Program-made: the position numbers and the translations under genes
Part shown: positions 33,254 through 45,232 of the stretch, in pieces
Layout: every line of letters starts with the position of its first letter
Numbering within the stretch: position 1 is the stretch's first letter
The notes under the pieces: generated by a model
Told to the model about the DNA's origin: nothing
The model's database searches: none
Seen by the model: the letters and a program-made list of their open reading frames with translations, nothing else
Source: Jaapia argillacea MUCL 33604
Lineage: Eukaryota; Basidiomycota; Agaricomycetes; Jaapiales; Jaapiaceae
NCBI GenBank assembly: GCA_000697665.1
Contig: KL197711.1
Span: 1,953,149 to 2,017,148 of the forward strand
DNA length: 64,000 bases
Reading direction: 5' to 3'

Positions 33254-36199
33254 ATGGAGGACAATCACCTTCCATTCCACGAAATCTCGCAATTGTTACG
33301 ACATATGGTTGGCTTGGCCAATCAAGCTCAGCAGCAGTTGCAACAACAGCCTCCCCCACCACCACCAACCGAGCAGGATTTGGCTGACATGCCTCCTCTA
33401 GAACCGATTCCCCAGGCGCCCGCACAGCCTACTACTACCAATGACCGCGAATTGGCGCCTGCGGAACAGCCTCCTGCTCCATTTGGTGAGCAGGGTTCCT
33501 ATTCTCACCCGGAACCCTCACACGTCGAACATCCAATTGACACAGACGTAGATATGGATGATATGCCACCATTAGAACCTATACCACCAAACGAACCTAA
33601 CGTTGAAAGACCACCTCGAGACGACGACGAGGAATCTATGCCTAACCTCGCGTCTGTCTCTGATTCCTCCGAGGAGAGAGATATTAGGGAGGTGGAGATG
33701 ATGGACGCTATGGAGGTCGTTCATGATGATGGCGACAGTGCTTGGGCTGATGAATCCGACCACCATATCCATCCCGATCCCGACGTTCCACCAATACTCG
33801 AGCCTATAGCGACATTACCCACCGGTGGTCGTCGTGCGAGGGTTGATGACATTATCGACGAAGATGACCGGCCAAGGTCTCGCCAGCGGACTTCTGGCCC
33901 TTCTAATACGAACGTGAACCAGCCTCCCCAACCACCACAAGGGCAGCCTCAGATGCCTCCTAATGTTGCTGGGTTTCGAGGATTTGGCGCTGGTCAGGGT
34001 AATCCACCCCCAATCGATATAACTGGCGTGTTCCGACATGCGTTCGGCTTGCCTCCCGCCCCTCAAGGACGACAAACACAACCTCGAGATGCCCCAGCTG
34101 CTACCTCTAATCTCAACACGAACGCGCCTCCTCCTCCTCCACCTCCCGCCCCAGCCGCGGACGCTCCCGACGCGAATCCTCTACCAGGTAGAACCGCAGA
34201 ATATCTCGGATTGGCGTTTACCACCGATATGAATGGCATACCAGTTACCATTTCTTTTGGTGGACGACAAACTTCGGGACAACCTGGACAGCCCCAACCA
34301 GCTGCTGGTGAACAACCACAAGAACCTCACATTCACCACCACCATCACGATCATGGCCACGATCACCCTCCTCCACCCGCCGGCTTCGCCACTTTCTTTG
34401 GTGGTCCCGGTGGTCTCTTTGGCGACGAACCCCCTCCCCTTGTCGATGTTCCTGAAGGTGGTGCCGCACCGGGTGTGTTCATGAACTTCCTAACTGCTCT
34501 CGGTATGGGTGGGTCCCTCGGAATACCTGAACAAGAAGACCCAGAACGTGCGAAGCGGTTGATCGCTGGATTGGAGGAAGTTCCTGTTGGTTTGGTCAAG
34601 AGGTTGGAGAGAGTTGGGGGTGCTCCTGGAGCCAGTCTCGCTGGGACTGATGGAGGGAGTGACGTACCCGGGTGTGCTGTTTGTTTGGATAAGCTTTTGG
34701 ACGCGGAGGGGGATAGTTTTGAGAGCTTGAATACTGAGGCTCAGACGGGCGACAGGGCGGTAGATGCGCAGGCGGGTGAAACGGGGGAGCAGAAGGATGA
34801 GAAGCAATCCCCAAAGATTGTTGTGTTACCCTGTGCGCACGTATTCCATGCTTCGTGTCTCCTTCCTTGGTTCTCGAGACCGAGACAAACGACTTGTCCT
34901 ACTTGTCGATTCAATATCGATCCCGATAACTTGACTTATCGACATAGACGTCGGGCGGCTGCTCAGCCTCAGCCCCCTCAGCAACAAGAAGCGCCCGCTC
35001 AACCCCAGCAACAACCACCACCTCAGCCTGCCACTGCTGATGGGAGACCACCGTCTCGAGAACCAACCCCCGTTGGAGACGCTCCGCCTCCAATTCCTGT
35101 GTTTGCAGACATTCCACCTCAACAAGCCCAACCACATCCTCTACCACCTGCAGGTGCAAATCCACCCCCACAGAACGCAAACCCAACGGCCAATGCCAAC
35201 ACCGGTCCTGCCATGTTTGGCGGACCACTCTTCACCATCGACATCACAATGGTAGTTGATCCAATCACTGGTGCTAGGTACGTGGTAAACAACCGTGGGC
35301 CTGCACCTGGCGCCGTCCCTCCTCGTACTGCCGGACCGGCTCCTCCTCCTCCAACTAATAACGATAACCAACCGCCACCCAACGAGCCTCCCCCTGTCTA
35401 CGCTGGACCTGAACTGCCACCTGATTTTGGTGCTGATGGTGGGGATCCGATTGAACCTACCCAGGAGGATTATGAGTTTGCGGCTGCTATGGTACAACAG
35501 ATGTTGGGTGGTCCTGGCGGGCCTTTTGCCAGGTTTGGTAGGGGAGCTGGGGCCGCGCCTATGGGTGCCAATGTCGACCCACCTGCAGAACCTACTGTAG
35601 ACGCGAATCCCCCTCCTCCTCCGACAGGCAACGCGAATCCCCCTCCCCCGCCCGCTGCGAACCCATTGCCCCCTCCCAATAGATCCTTCGCAGACTTCCT
35701 CAATGCTCGGGCACATACTGGTATCCCCTTTTTTGCCCCTCCTCCAATGCCTGCTCCAGACGCGAGACCAAGGAGATCACGGCCGAGAGAAAAGAGGCAA
35801 TGGATCTTACCACCACCTCCTGGTCCTACATTGCGTCAACGGGTTGAGCAGAAGGAGAGAGAGGCTGGGTTGAGATGTGATGATGTTAGCTGTGGGTTGG
35901 GTCCATCCGATGAAGATCCTATACCTTCAGTCGACATTGCCTCTTTGAAGCAAGTGTCGATTCATCCGTTGAGGAGTGGTGAGGATCAGGACGTTGCTGG
36001 GAGGTGTGTATGCGCGCATAAATTCCATCCTGCATGTTTGGTTACTGCTGAGCGTATTGCGGGTTGGGGAGGAAGTGACGATAAGGATAGCATGGATGAT
36101 GAAAAGGAGCCTGAAGTTGAGGTTTCCTGTCCGGTTTGTAGGGCTATTGGGTGGGTGGCTCGGGAGGAGTGGGAGGATGGTGTTCGGGCTCTTGCATGA
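33254..36199 (+). CDS. Proline-rich RING-type protein, probable E3 ubiquitin ligase
   Basis: One exon of 981 residues from ATG 33254. Most of it is low-complexity Pro/Gln/Asn-rich, with repeated acidic DMPPLEPIP blocks in the first 200 residues and a histidine cluster (HHHHHDHGHDH) near residue 360. A RING finger lies at about residues 474-555: CAVCLDKLL, a ~45-residue acidic insert, then LPCAHVFHASCLLPWF and CPTCRF. A second, degenerate zinc-binding region closes the protein (about 870-975): LRCDDVSCGLG, CVCAHKFHPACL and VSCPVCRAIGW. The first finger has the H2-type order Cys-His-His-Cys, typical of E3 ligases. The substrate is unknown. The absence of introns over nearly 3 kb is unusual beside its neighbours. 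Confidence 0.8.
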   Translation: MEDNHLPFHEISQLLRHMVGLANQAQQQLQQQPPPPPPTEQDLADMPPLEPIPQAPAQPTTTNDRELAPAEQPPAPFGEQGSYSHPEPSHVEHPIDTDVDMDDMPPLEPIPPNEPNVERPPRDDDEESMPNLASVSDSSEERDIREVEMMDAMEVVHDDGDSAWADESDHHIHPDPDVPPILEPIATLPTGGRRARVDDIIDEDDRPRSRQRTSGPSNTNVNQPPQPPQGQPQMPPNVAGFRGFGAGQGNPPPIDITGVFRHAFGLPPAPQGRQTQPRDAPAATSNLNTNAPPPPPPPAPAADAPDANPLPGRTAEYLGLAFTTDMNGIPVTISFGGRQTSGQPGQPQPAAGEQPQEPHIHHHHHDHGHDHPPPPAGFATFFGGPGGLFGDEPPPLVDVPEGGAAPGVFMNFLTALGMGGSLGIPEQEDPERAKRLIAGLEEVPVGLVKRLERVGGAPGASLAGTDGGSDVPGCAVCLDKLLDAEGDSFESLNTEAQTGDRAVDAQAGETGEQKDEKQSPKIVVLPCAHVFHASCLLPWFSRPRQTTCPTCRFNIDPDNLTYRHRRRAAAQPQPPQQQEAPAQPQQQPPPQPATADGRPPSREPTPVGDAPPPIPVFADIPPQQAQPHPLPPAGANPPPQNANPTANANTGPAMFGGPLFTIDITMVVDPITGARYVVNNRGPAPGAVPPRTAGPAPPPPTNNDNQPPPNEPPPVYAGPELPPDFGADGGDPIEPTQEDYEFAAAMVQQMLGGPGGPFARFGRGAGAAPMGANVDPPAEPTVDANPPPPPTGNANPPPPPAANPLPPPNRSFADFLNARAHTGIPFFAPPPMPAPDARPRRSRPREKRQWILPPPPGPTLRQRVEQKEREAGLRCDDVSCGLGPSDEDPIPSVDIASLKQVSIHPLRSGEDQDVAGRCVCAHKFHPACLVTAERIAGWGGSDDKDSMDDEKEPEVEVSCPVCRAIGWVAREEWEDGVRALA

Positions 36200-36636
36200 T
36201 TGTCAGTGTGGTTTCTTGATCTGTCCCTCCTTTACCTCGACAGATCCATCCAAGTGTACTTGTAAGTTTCTCGGTGTGTTGATTCGGGGTTCTCTTGTTC
36301 TGATCCACGCGATGTGCAGGCCGTTATAATTTTGTCCCATCCGTCAATTCATTAATACATGATTCATTGAAGTATTTATTCGCAATCCCTCTCGTCCAAC
36401 TCGTATCGTTTTGTCTTTCCACTCCCCACTGCATATGTACCATGGTTACAGGACGCAATAATAGACATTCTTGAGGAAATCTCTGAGCAAATGTGCCTGC
36501 CCTTTTGAGAATACTATTCAACGACATCACCTCACCGCTGCCGTACAGGCACCAAACTTTTCCATGAGAGTCGCATTAGTACGAGATAGATAGTCATCGC
36601 AGATCGTGATAGGAAGCAGAGGCATAATGGTTTCGA
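36200..36636. other. Convergent 3' intergenic region
   Basis: 437 bases between the stops of the RING gene and the phosphatidylserine synthase gene. Nothing seen beyond UTR-like sequence. Confidence 0.4.
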
Positions 36637-38883
36637 TCATTCAGCCTTTGCCTTGCCCTTTCGATGATGCTTCCTCAGGTACCGTCTCACAACAGGTAGG
36701 CCAAACTACGGGGAAATGAACGTCAAGTGTTCTATGCGTCAGCCCATGCACGCGCACCCAACAGAGTTCAAGGGTTGGCACTAACCGTGACAGTTGGGTA
36801 AAGCACTAGGAAGAACAGTCCGATAGCCCAGGCCCATTTGACGCTCGTCGGGAAAGGAACAGGGAATTGACCCTTGCTCCATTTGAAAATGACGAGAAGT
36901 TCAGTGCACACTGTCGCTATCAGGAGCCACATGTGTTGACCCATCCTAACGGCTTTTCTGGATGACGATAGAGGTTAAGTATAGGGTTACGCCGCACAAC
37001 AAATGAGTTCATAGAAGCAAGAAGCAATACAGACGACGATCGGATGGGTCGGATATGATAAGTCGGAGAGATCGACATACCGAGGATTGTTGATGTACTG
37101 ATACAGTTCGCGAACGGCTGGTAGGCCGCACAGAAAGATGCCAGCCAACCGCGCAATGACAATCGGATGCTCGGGTTCCATCCATAGCAAAGTCTACCAA
37201 CAAATCCAATTTCAGGACCAATGAACATCCTGACGGAAGGTTAATGATGATCGATGGGCGGTCTGACAAACCTTTAAGTAGAAAGGATTCAGTTCGGCAC
37301 ACAAAAACAACGCCAAAAGCAATACGACCGCGAAATAGTGGAGGAAGTCCACCGTGCCTTCCCATTTGAACGCAGTGAAGTCATGGGGGGAGAATTGGGT
37401 GACCACTCGTTTGGTTTTGGAGCGGAAGCCACGGGTTTGTCGAAAGCCGCGCCATTCGTAATGCTGAGGACGAATCGAGTCAGAGAAGTATGACGACACA
37501 TTGGCGACAACGGTAGGACGGTACCTTCACTTCGAAGTATTGACACGTTTTCATTCCTGGTTCATATCGGCGTCAGTTGGAGAGGGATCCACGGGAGAAG
37601 GGATGACGAACCGAGATACGTTCCGAGCCAATTGCAAACTAGAACATCAAGGATCCACTAACGGACAACGTCAACTCGCACCGCACTCGGGAAGTCAGCT
37701 TATACGGAGCTTACATGGTCCCACCAACACTGCGGACGAAGGCTATCAGCACCAAAATCGACAAGTGAACCGTCAGAATGACGTACCTCTGCAAAGTTTG
37801 CAAGTTGATGCTGAAGACTGTACTCGGCAAATTCGAATGCAACGCTCAAAATCTTCCGTACAAACATACGAAAGTTAGCAAAGGTATTCAGGAAGATTAA
37901 GTCGATGTACCCAGCAGAACCAGTAATCGCGTAGGATGAGAGCTTTGCCAAACCAACCCAAAGCGTGAGCAAGACAGAATATGTCGACTGCACCCTGTGT
38001 ATCCCTTTAGTATACTTCACAACGAGCAGATATCACGCAAGCCAGAGCGTACCCAAACATTCTGCCAAGTGAATTCGCAATGTTCCGCATAACTCTTCTC
38101 TGGTAATGGAACACCCAAGTTCGGATCCAGGAGTGTCAACATATGCCTGGCAGAATCCAGATCTTGGAACAGCAGAAAGACCAGAGCTAGTTCGTATAAG
38201 AGGTTACAGCCCAGGACAACACGCCAGAACGCCGGATGGGGTCGAAGGAAGGGACCGTCTCGCAGTTGAATCATGGAGAACATTAGGAACCCAGCAATCA
38301 CCGCGTAGACCCCTCTGTGACACGCGTGAGGTGGGGTAGTTGTAGGGGAATAGAGGAAGGGGAGGCTCACACTCGTCGTTTGTGGCCTCCTTCCGCCAAG
38401 AGGTCTTGCGACATTGCGACATAAGCCAGCGCCGCGAGGGCAAATCCGAGAGCGGTTAAGGTGATGGGTTTGTAAAAGAACCTTTATGTTGTCCATCCAT
38501 CCTCAGCAAAAAGTACTCAAATGTGACACGTAGATGAACGCACTCGACGGTAGTATCATGTCGTTCTTGGAACGGAGTGATTCGGGTATAAGGTTCCGTT
38601 CTATCCGCCTACATTCATCAAACCGTCGATGGGGCGACAACTATGAATGAGCCATGACAACTGACGGGCAATGTGTACTCACATCATACCCTGAGTGTAA
38701 CAAAACATCTATTCGCCCATCATCAATAGCATTATCGCAGCACGTTCACTCACATCGAACGGGAACACCCTCCAATCCAGGAATTGGCTCAGGTTCCGGT
38801 TCCGTTTGCGACAACACATGGGTGTCCTCGAGTTCCTCGCCAGGAGAGGTTGGCGACAGATCAGATTCATCTTCCTTTGCCAT
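36637..38883 (-). CDS. Phosphatidylserine synthase, base-exchange (PSS1/2) type
   Basis: A gene of many short exons from MAKEDESDLSPTSPG (38883) to GKAKAE-stop (36637). Conserved pieces in order are HDTTVE, FFYKPITLTALGFALAAL, GVYAVIAGFLMFSMIQLRDG, PHPAFWRVVLGCNLLYEL, HCEFTWQNVW, CLAHALGWFGKALILRDYW, QHQLANF, WDHWILDVLVCNWLG, TCQYFE, QFSPHDFTAFKWEG, AELNPFYLK, LLWMEPEHPIVIARL and AVRELYQYI. These match the PSS1/PSS2 family, which swaps serine for the head group of phosphatidylcholine or -ethanolamine in ER membranes, and not the CDP-diacylglycerol-dependent Cho1 type used by yeast. Exact exon limits were not all fixed. Confidence 0.85.
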
Positions 38884-41800
38884 GGCCAGCAAATAGTGCC
38901 AAAGGGACGGGGGAAGGGATGAGGGATTGGTGAAGACGCGATGAACCTTGAACACGACCCAAATCCGAGGCGACGCACGTGGCAAACGCGCACGCGGTTC
39001 TGATGCTCACTGATGACTTGTTGGGTTCGCCCACTCATTTCACTCAGACGCAGTCATTTTCAGTGGGAAGGGTCGATAGGCAACAAAGCGTCAAGGGGAA
39101 AAAAGTATGGAGATATAAATCTATATGTCTCGCGCTTTACATTGGAGGGAACTACAGAACGTGGACGAGACAGGTATAATGGCGTCACACATGGACGGAG
39201 GTTAGCGAGAATCGGAAGCGGAAACATCCATGAACGAGGGTTTACACATCGAAACCACGCTGAGGAGCATCATTACTATGATTGATCATCGAGGCAATCG
39301 ATATCTTCGAGCTCTGATGGAATTGTGTCGGAAGACGATGGCGCTAGGAGCTCTGGGAGAAGAACCACCGAGGAAATGATGTCGTCGGGAGAATCGAAGG
39401 GAACATACGAGAGAAAGGGGATATGACGTCGAGGGAGATGGAGCTAACAACTTCTCCTGCCCGACCTTCGTCATCAGCAGCATCAGCGAACGTACCTCAT
39501 GCCTACCACGCTGTTAACCGAAGCAGAACGTGGCGGAGACGTCCGCGACCCTAGAGAACGAGAGGAGTTGATCCTGAGAACCTCCTATACGTCGCCGACT
39601 CCCTGTGGTAAGGTATTTGTCGAATTTACGAGGCCGATTGATAGAAGGGGTGTCTTGATCGTGAAGATGATGTAGCTTGCGAACCTGCTGGGTGATTGGA
39701 ATCATCGGGACCACTGGAACGAGGCGGCCGCGACGGTGCATCAACAATAGGTCAAAGATTCGGATTGCAGCGACACGGGGTACGCGACAACAGAAGGTGG
39801 AGGCGAGAGAATTCATCGACGGGTGGCATCCATTCCGAAGATCAATTATTTCAAAGCTGGACGATAGAAAGGTCAGGGACGAAGCAGCAACGGAGCGTAA
39901 TCCAAGCCCACCGATACTGGTGAAGCATCCTTCAAATGCCCGAATAGTTGCTACAACTTGATTGCAAGCTTGAGGATCCCGTCTCGGAGGCTCAACACCC
40001 TAGACATCGATTAAGATTGCGTCACCAAATATTTTCCAAGTCAGCGAAATAAACCTCATGTTGCACATGCTTCAGCTGAAAGCACGGCGACGTCCGTGAC
40101 CCTGGTTGGTGGCATGACGGATATTGGAATTGGTGTCCAAGACAAAGACCTTGTCTAGGAACTGGTGTATCAGGAGGACGACTGAGGAAGGCACCTCTCG
40201 ATCGTGAAGAGGAGCCTGAAGATTCGTTCCCAGGAGATCACTTGAGTTTGAGTCACTCCGAGGGCCAGAAAATGGCGCCAGAAGGGACGAGAAGGGTGAA
40301 CAGTCGGTCTGCCCTCGTACGTTCGATAAAAAGTACCTGTTCCTTAGTTTGACCTCAAGTGTGTCCCTCCTGACGAAGGATGGGAGCTGCCAAGGAGCTG
40401 CATCTTTGTATCCAGGTGCGAGGGCTGGCGAAGACCGCCGCTGGGTTCAAATGGATTGAGTTCTTGTCAGTTCTGGAACTATCACGTGCTGCCACGCCAG
40501 GGAACGATTCGGTCCCGTCGCATCAGGGCATATTAACATTGGATACCTTGCATAACAGATCTGCAATACCAAAATCCAAAGCGAGTTTAGTTGGCAGGTG
40601 AGGGCAAAAGCACCCCAGAGGCCCTGACCTCACGGAACTGCTGTGCTGGATCGTTTCTTGATTCTGCATTCTCCCATGAGAAAAATGAAATGGACGGAAG
40701 GCTCACTCACGAGTGGCGACGGACAACAACTGCAGATTGATAAGCGCCAGTATCGGAGGTATGGGCCAATCAGGGATTGAGTTGGCTGATCAGACAAAAG
40801 ATGGTGCCGATCTTAATTGCAAACTCTTGACGTATTGACTCATTCCGGCGGAGGGTGGAATGTCCGTGGCAGTGGTTGGTCGGTGACATAGCTGACCCTT
40901 CAGTCCAAGTCTGGTGGTGCCGTCAGCGAGAAATGAAAACGAGCACTATCGCAAGACTTTCAGCACAGGAATGGTGTTTGTTGACGGAAGGTTACATCAA
41001 CACCGCATCAGTCGTGGCTTCAGCCGTAACAACTGATACTGATCACAATGATGCTAGCCAGAAACGCGGGGAATGAATTTCGTGGTGTTGTTGGCTATCT
41101 GCCGTCGTCAAGAATCAGGATACAATGGAGGACTCCGAGGGGTTGGGTGGAGGACGCAAACTAAGCCAGCGCCACTGTGACTGCAAACAGGTCACGGTCA
41201 CATTTCTTTAGGTTCGAGAAGGACATCGATGCCCGGCGTTCTCAAGGGGTCTGCTCCCTTCGTGATATTCTGATGGTCTTTTCTCGAAGTCGACCCTATT
41301 CGATAGGTCTCCTCATCCAAGCTGGATGAACCTGACGCATTAACAAACGTACGATCCTTCACGTTATGCTATCCACGGTTGATTCCACCCCATCTGGATG
41401 CGTTTCGGCGGGGAGCACACCATTTACAGACCATCGTATAATCTCTCACCCCGACACCTAGTCCGTAGCGCGTGTTTTACGATTTTATCGTCGGCCCATC
41501 CTACCCCTGCGTCGGGGAAGGTTCTCACCCCAGATGAGTATTTTTATCGTTGGTCTGGATGATTCGCAGTGATTCCCGCCATCTCCAACGTCGACTCACC
41601 CCGGGAGCTATACCTACTTGTGGATCTTATCCGATAGCTTCCAGCAATGCCTGCCCTTGGCCAGGGGCCTGCGACACAATCCACATGAACACCTCCAAAG
41701 AAAATGACAACTCTCGGCGTCTAGAGGGATAAACGTTGCAATATTAGCTTTCGCTTCGGACTTGGGCGGAGAGCTGGCGACAAATTCCCGAATCCATCCC

Positions 41801-43483
41801 TTATTCTTCAATAATCCTTCTCCTTGCTCGCCCCTCCTCTCCTACGACCAAACGGGCGACTGCGCTCACTCATGGATCGAAGTAATGTCAGAAGCCAAGA
41901 TAATGTGGGGGGCAGACCTTCCAAATCTCCGTCGTACATCCATTTCAAGATAAGCGACCCCAGTACCGAGATACTGGAAAGTTCAGGATACCGTAAATGG
42001 ACCGATCCATTGCTTTGGGTCTCCCCCGTTGACATCGGAATTGGTTCCAGTGTCTGTCCACCACATTCTATCCGTGTCCTGGATTGTCGATTGCGTGAGC
42101 TCCGCGAGCTTGCTCATGCATTGATATCTTTGGTCGCGGTAGCTACCATCGATTTTGCGTCTTCGAATTCCTGTTGCCCTGAGCCTCGGGCCCTTCTATG
42201 CATTCAAGGTTCGAGTCTCCCACCTTTGAATGGCTCCTTTTTCACAAGGATTGCTGCTTGTCCGCTTGCTCCTCTGGTGGTCGTTGGCCCTGAATGTGCG
42301 AAACCGACGTGTCTCGTATCTTTTGCGTTGGGTGGGACCAACGTGTCTCTTCCCCTGAGCCTAGTGTCGGATACCTCGAAGGTCAGTAAAACCTCATGTG
42401 ACTCGGCATTCAAGTTCACCCGCTGTGCGAAGCGGTTGAAGGGTCATTCATCCAACCTATGCAAATTTAGTGAAAGCGATATGGACGAGGCACCGGTCAA
42501 GAAAGTTAATCCGTCAATTTCGATGCTGTACCTTCCAAGCACAACGGGGCGCATCTTCTAGTGGAGGATCTTCAACTCCAGGCCAGGAGTATTTTCATGA
42601 CCTATGCAATCTATTTTGACAGGAGACGAAGACTCGCGCTAACGGCCCAGTTGCGGATTCGCCGAGTCGCATCGCTCCTTCCGTCGAGAACTCCTCCTCC
42701 AGTGCTCGAGGCCGAATCGTCCGTGGCCAAGAGTCAACAATGACACGGAAATGCCATCATGCTGAATTGTCCGCCAGATTTCTTCTATCGCTTGGAGTTT
42801 GACGCCATCTGCATTGTTCCTGGTGGTTCCTTGCCGACACTAAGATCACCCTGCATGGAGACAATCCCTGTGAGTGAGAGAATGAAGTTTGTCCTCGTTT
42901 CGCTCATCGAGCCTCACGGGGACTAAAGAACGCCCATGCGTTATCAAACGTCCAATTGAATAGCATTCGAGTTCATCGAGGCAGATTCAGGGGGAGATCT
43001 AGTAGCTATAGGAGGTAATACCGGCGGAACTATTTCTTACGTATCATTGGCATGGGAAGCGCTGAGTTGCGTCGATTGACTTTCTTTGTGTGCTAGGTTT
43101 GGAACGCGTACTGCCTTGGGGTACTAGCGATATCTTGCCCCTCTTCCCGACCTTTTATCGGCGGGGGGTGTTGAGCACTCATGGCCGCTGGCCTCGTAGC
43201 GCCCTCGCGAAAGAGGGTAGGGCAAAATTCCGTAAATGAAAGAATCCAGGATTCCAATGAGGCGACATCGCACGTTATGTCACCTTCGTCCAGCCATTGT
43301 CCTGGGACGAGTCCAGGCCACGAAAGCGTGTAAATGAGCCATTCCTATTTCAGGCAGTGGATTCGATCGCCATCGAACATTATATCGGTTCCCCAGATCG
43401 AATACATAAACTGGGTGTGCTTCGACACTAAACGGCCGTAATCGACATACTTGCAACTCTTTTTCTTCATCCTCACATCTGAT
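38884..43483. other. 4.6 kb stretch without a convincing gene
   Basis: Open frames are short and scattered on both strands, and none shows a known motif. The longest, 41824-42561 (+; first ATG 41872, about 229 residues), has odd composition and no recognised domain. I found no tRNA, LTR or tandem repeat by eye. The region may be regulatory sequence for the Zn2Cys6 gene, old decayed DNA, or host an unrecognised noncoding RNA. Confidence 0.4.
41872..42561 (+). CDS. Hypothetical protein, doubtful
   Basis: An open frame of 229 codons from MDRSNVRSQDNVGG. There is no domain, signal peptide or membrane segment, and the amino-acid use is not distinctive. A weak internal periodicity is not enough to call it real. 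It is listed because it is the longest frame in a 4.6 kb gap; it may well be chance. Confidence 0.2.
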   Translation: MDRSNVRSQDNVGGRPSKSPSYIHFKISDPSTEILESSGYRKWTDPLLWVSPVDIGIGSSVCPPHSIRVLDCRLRELRELAHALISLVAVATIDFASSNSCCPEPRALLCIQGSSLPPLNGSFFTRIAACPLAPLVVVGPECAKPTCLVSFALGGTNVSLPLSLVSDTSKVSKTSCDSAFKFTRCAKRLKGHSSNLCKFSESDMDEAPVKKVNPSISMLYLPSTTGRIF

Positions 43484-44974
43484 ATGATGTCTGACTCTTG
43501 CCCATCACCCTCACAATTCAAGGGGGAAGTTATGGACTTCGAGTTTGCCCTCGACATTGACCACCGCAAGAAGAGGAGGAATCGCGCGACTCAGTCGTGC
43601 CTAAACTGCCATACATCTAAGCGGAAGGTTGGTAATTGTCGCATTCTGCCGTCTCTACGCCGCCTTAACTTCCCCATCCCGAAAGTGTGACAGAAAGCGT
43701 CCTTGCCAGAGATGCATTCAACTCGGCCTGGTAAGCCCCATCGGCAGTGTGACCAGCGATCACCGCTCATTCTCCTCTTTGTTGTTTAGACTGGTCTTTG
43801 TGTTTACGAGATCGACGATCCAGCTGCCAGGTGCGTCGACCTCCAAAATATTCAATCATCGGACAGCATGTAAATTAATCTACAGGGACGACCCTACGAT
43901 TGATGAAACTACCCATTTGCGCAACCGAATCGCAGAGCTCGAAAGCTTGGTGCGAGAGCTACGAGGTAGGCGCCTGTCCCGGCCTTTGCCGCAGTGTACT
44001 GACTATTGTTCGTCGCCCAGGAAAACCTCATCCTCGCTGGGCTGATCCTAATTTCCGTGACGGTGACCCATCGGATAAGTGGCACTCTCGTTCAAACAAA
44101 CGGGGACAACATGCCAAGGTTCGAACACCAAACGAGAGGGACGACCCATTAGCAGCAATCTCCACCATGGTTCCTGTGAAGACAGAGCCTATCGACCTTA
44201 CCCCAGAGGTCCCCCCTGCTAGCTTATTCCAAATTTCGCCGACACCGAGCCCCCCATCATCGTACCGCCAGTTTCCGTCGCCCACTTCTAGCGGGCCCTA
44301 CAGCCACGACTCTCGACACTCTTACAGACGAGCCGAACACCGTGGAGAGATGTAAGCGATTTCTCCCTCTCCGTTTTGGATGAAATTGACTCTTCCTCAG
44401 GGATTACCGATCCTCGTCAGGCAGTCTCTACCATTTACCTGGCTGCGATAGCGACCGCGTGCCCACATCTCTCACTGCCTCGCACCAGCCGTCGCTCATG
44501 CAACCATTCTGTGGATGTCTCACGAATCCCGCGGCCGCCCATTCTCTCATATCATTCTCCCAACAACTCAAACGAACAGTTGACTATGTCGGGCAATTCC
44601 CTGAGCATACATCATCTGAGGCGCAATGCGTCATTTACCAACGCATGCGCGAGTTGAACGATCTGTTAAGGTAAGTTTCTCTCGTCGAATTTCTCCACCC
44701 CACTCCATTTTTGCTTGTCTGATAACGACCACCCTTACTGATTCACATGTGACACAGTGGGAACCACCTCGGAAACGCGCCGGCACCTACCTACGGATCG
44801 CTTCCCACCCCGACAGACTCCAATGTCATGTCACAGCTACCGACATCGGTTGGGTCCCTGATGCAGGAATGGCATAGCATGTCTGCTGGCGGGTATAGCT
44901 CACCGCCATCATACTCGTACATGCCTTCCAGCGAACGGGGCTACGATAAGGGTTCCTACAACCATGTGACTTGA
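43484..44974 (+). CDS. Zn2Cys6 (Gal4-type) transcription factor
   Basis: Seven exons join in frame to 375 residues: 43484-43627, 43686-43730, 43790-43830, 43886-43965, 44021-44351, 44401-44670 and 44758-44974. The zinc cluster is assembled from three exons: RATQSCLNCHTSKRK, CDRKRPCQRCIQLGL and TGLCVYE. It contains six cysteines in the binuclear-cluster spacing. A coiled coil follows (THLRNRIAELESLVRELRG). The C-terminal part is Ser/Pro-rich and contains VKTEPIDLT, a possible SUMO-like motif. This short layout is common in Agaricomycetes; targets are unknown. The 4.6 kb upstream gap may carry its control region. Confidence 0.9.
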
Positions 44975-45232
44975 TGCTACTCTTCTTGATGCTTCCCCAG
45001 ATTCTGTCCAAAATTGGCTTCTGTGATTCCTTGATGTTTTCTTGCTCTCGTCCGACGGGTCATGTTGTGTAGTATAATCTGTTGCCTTTTCCCTATTTGG
45101 TTTACGCGTCAGTTCGACGCCCAATCTCAGCTCTATATGACACTGTAGCATCTCCATCTCTCCACTCGTCGGACTGCTTTCGTCGCTTGCTATCATCAGA
45201 TGTATATTACCTATCGTACACATATCACCATC

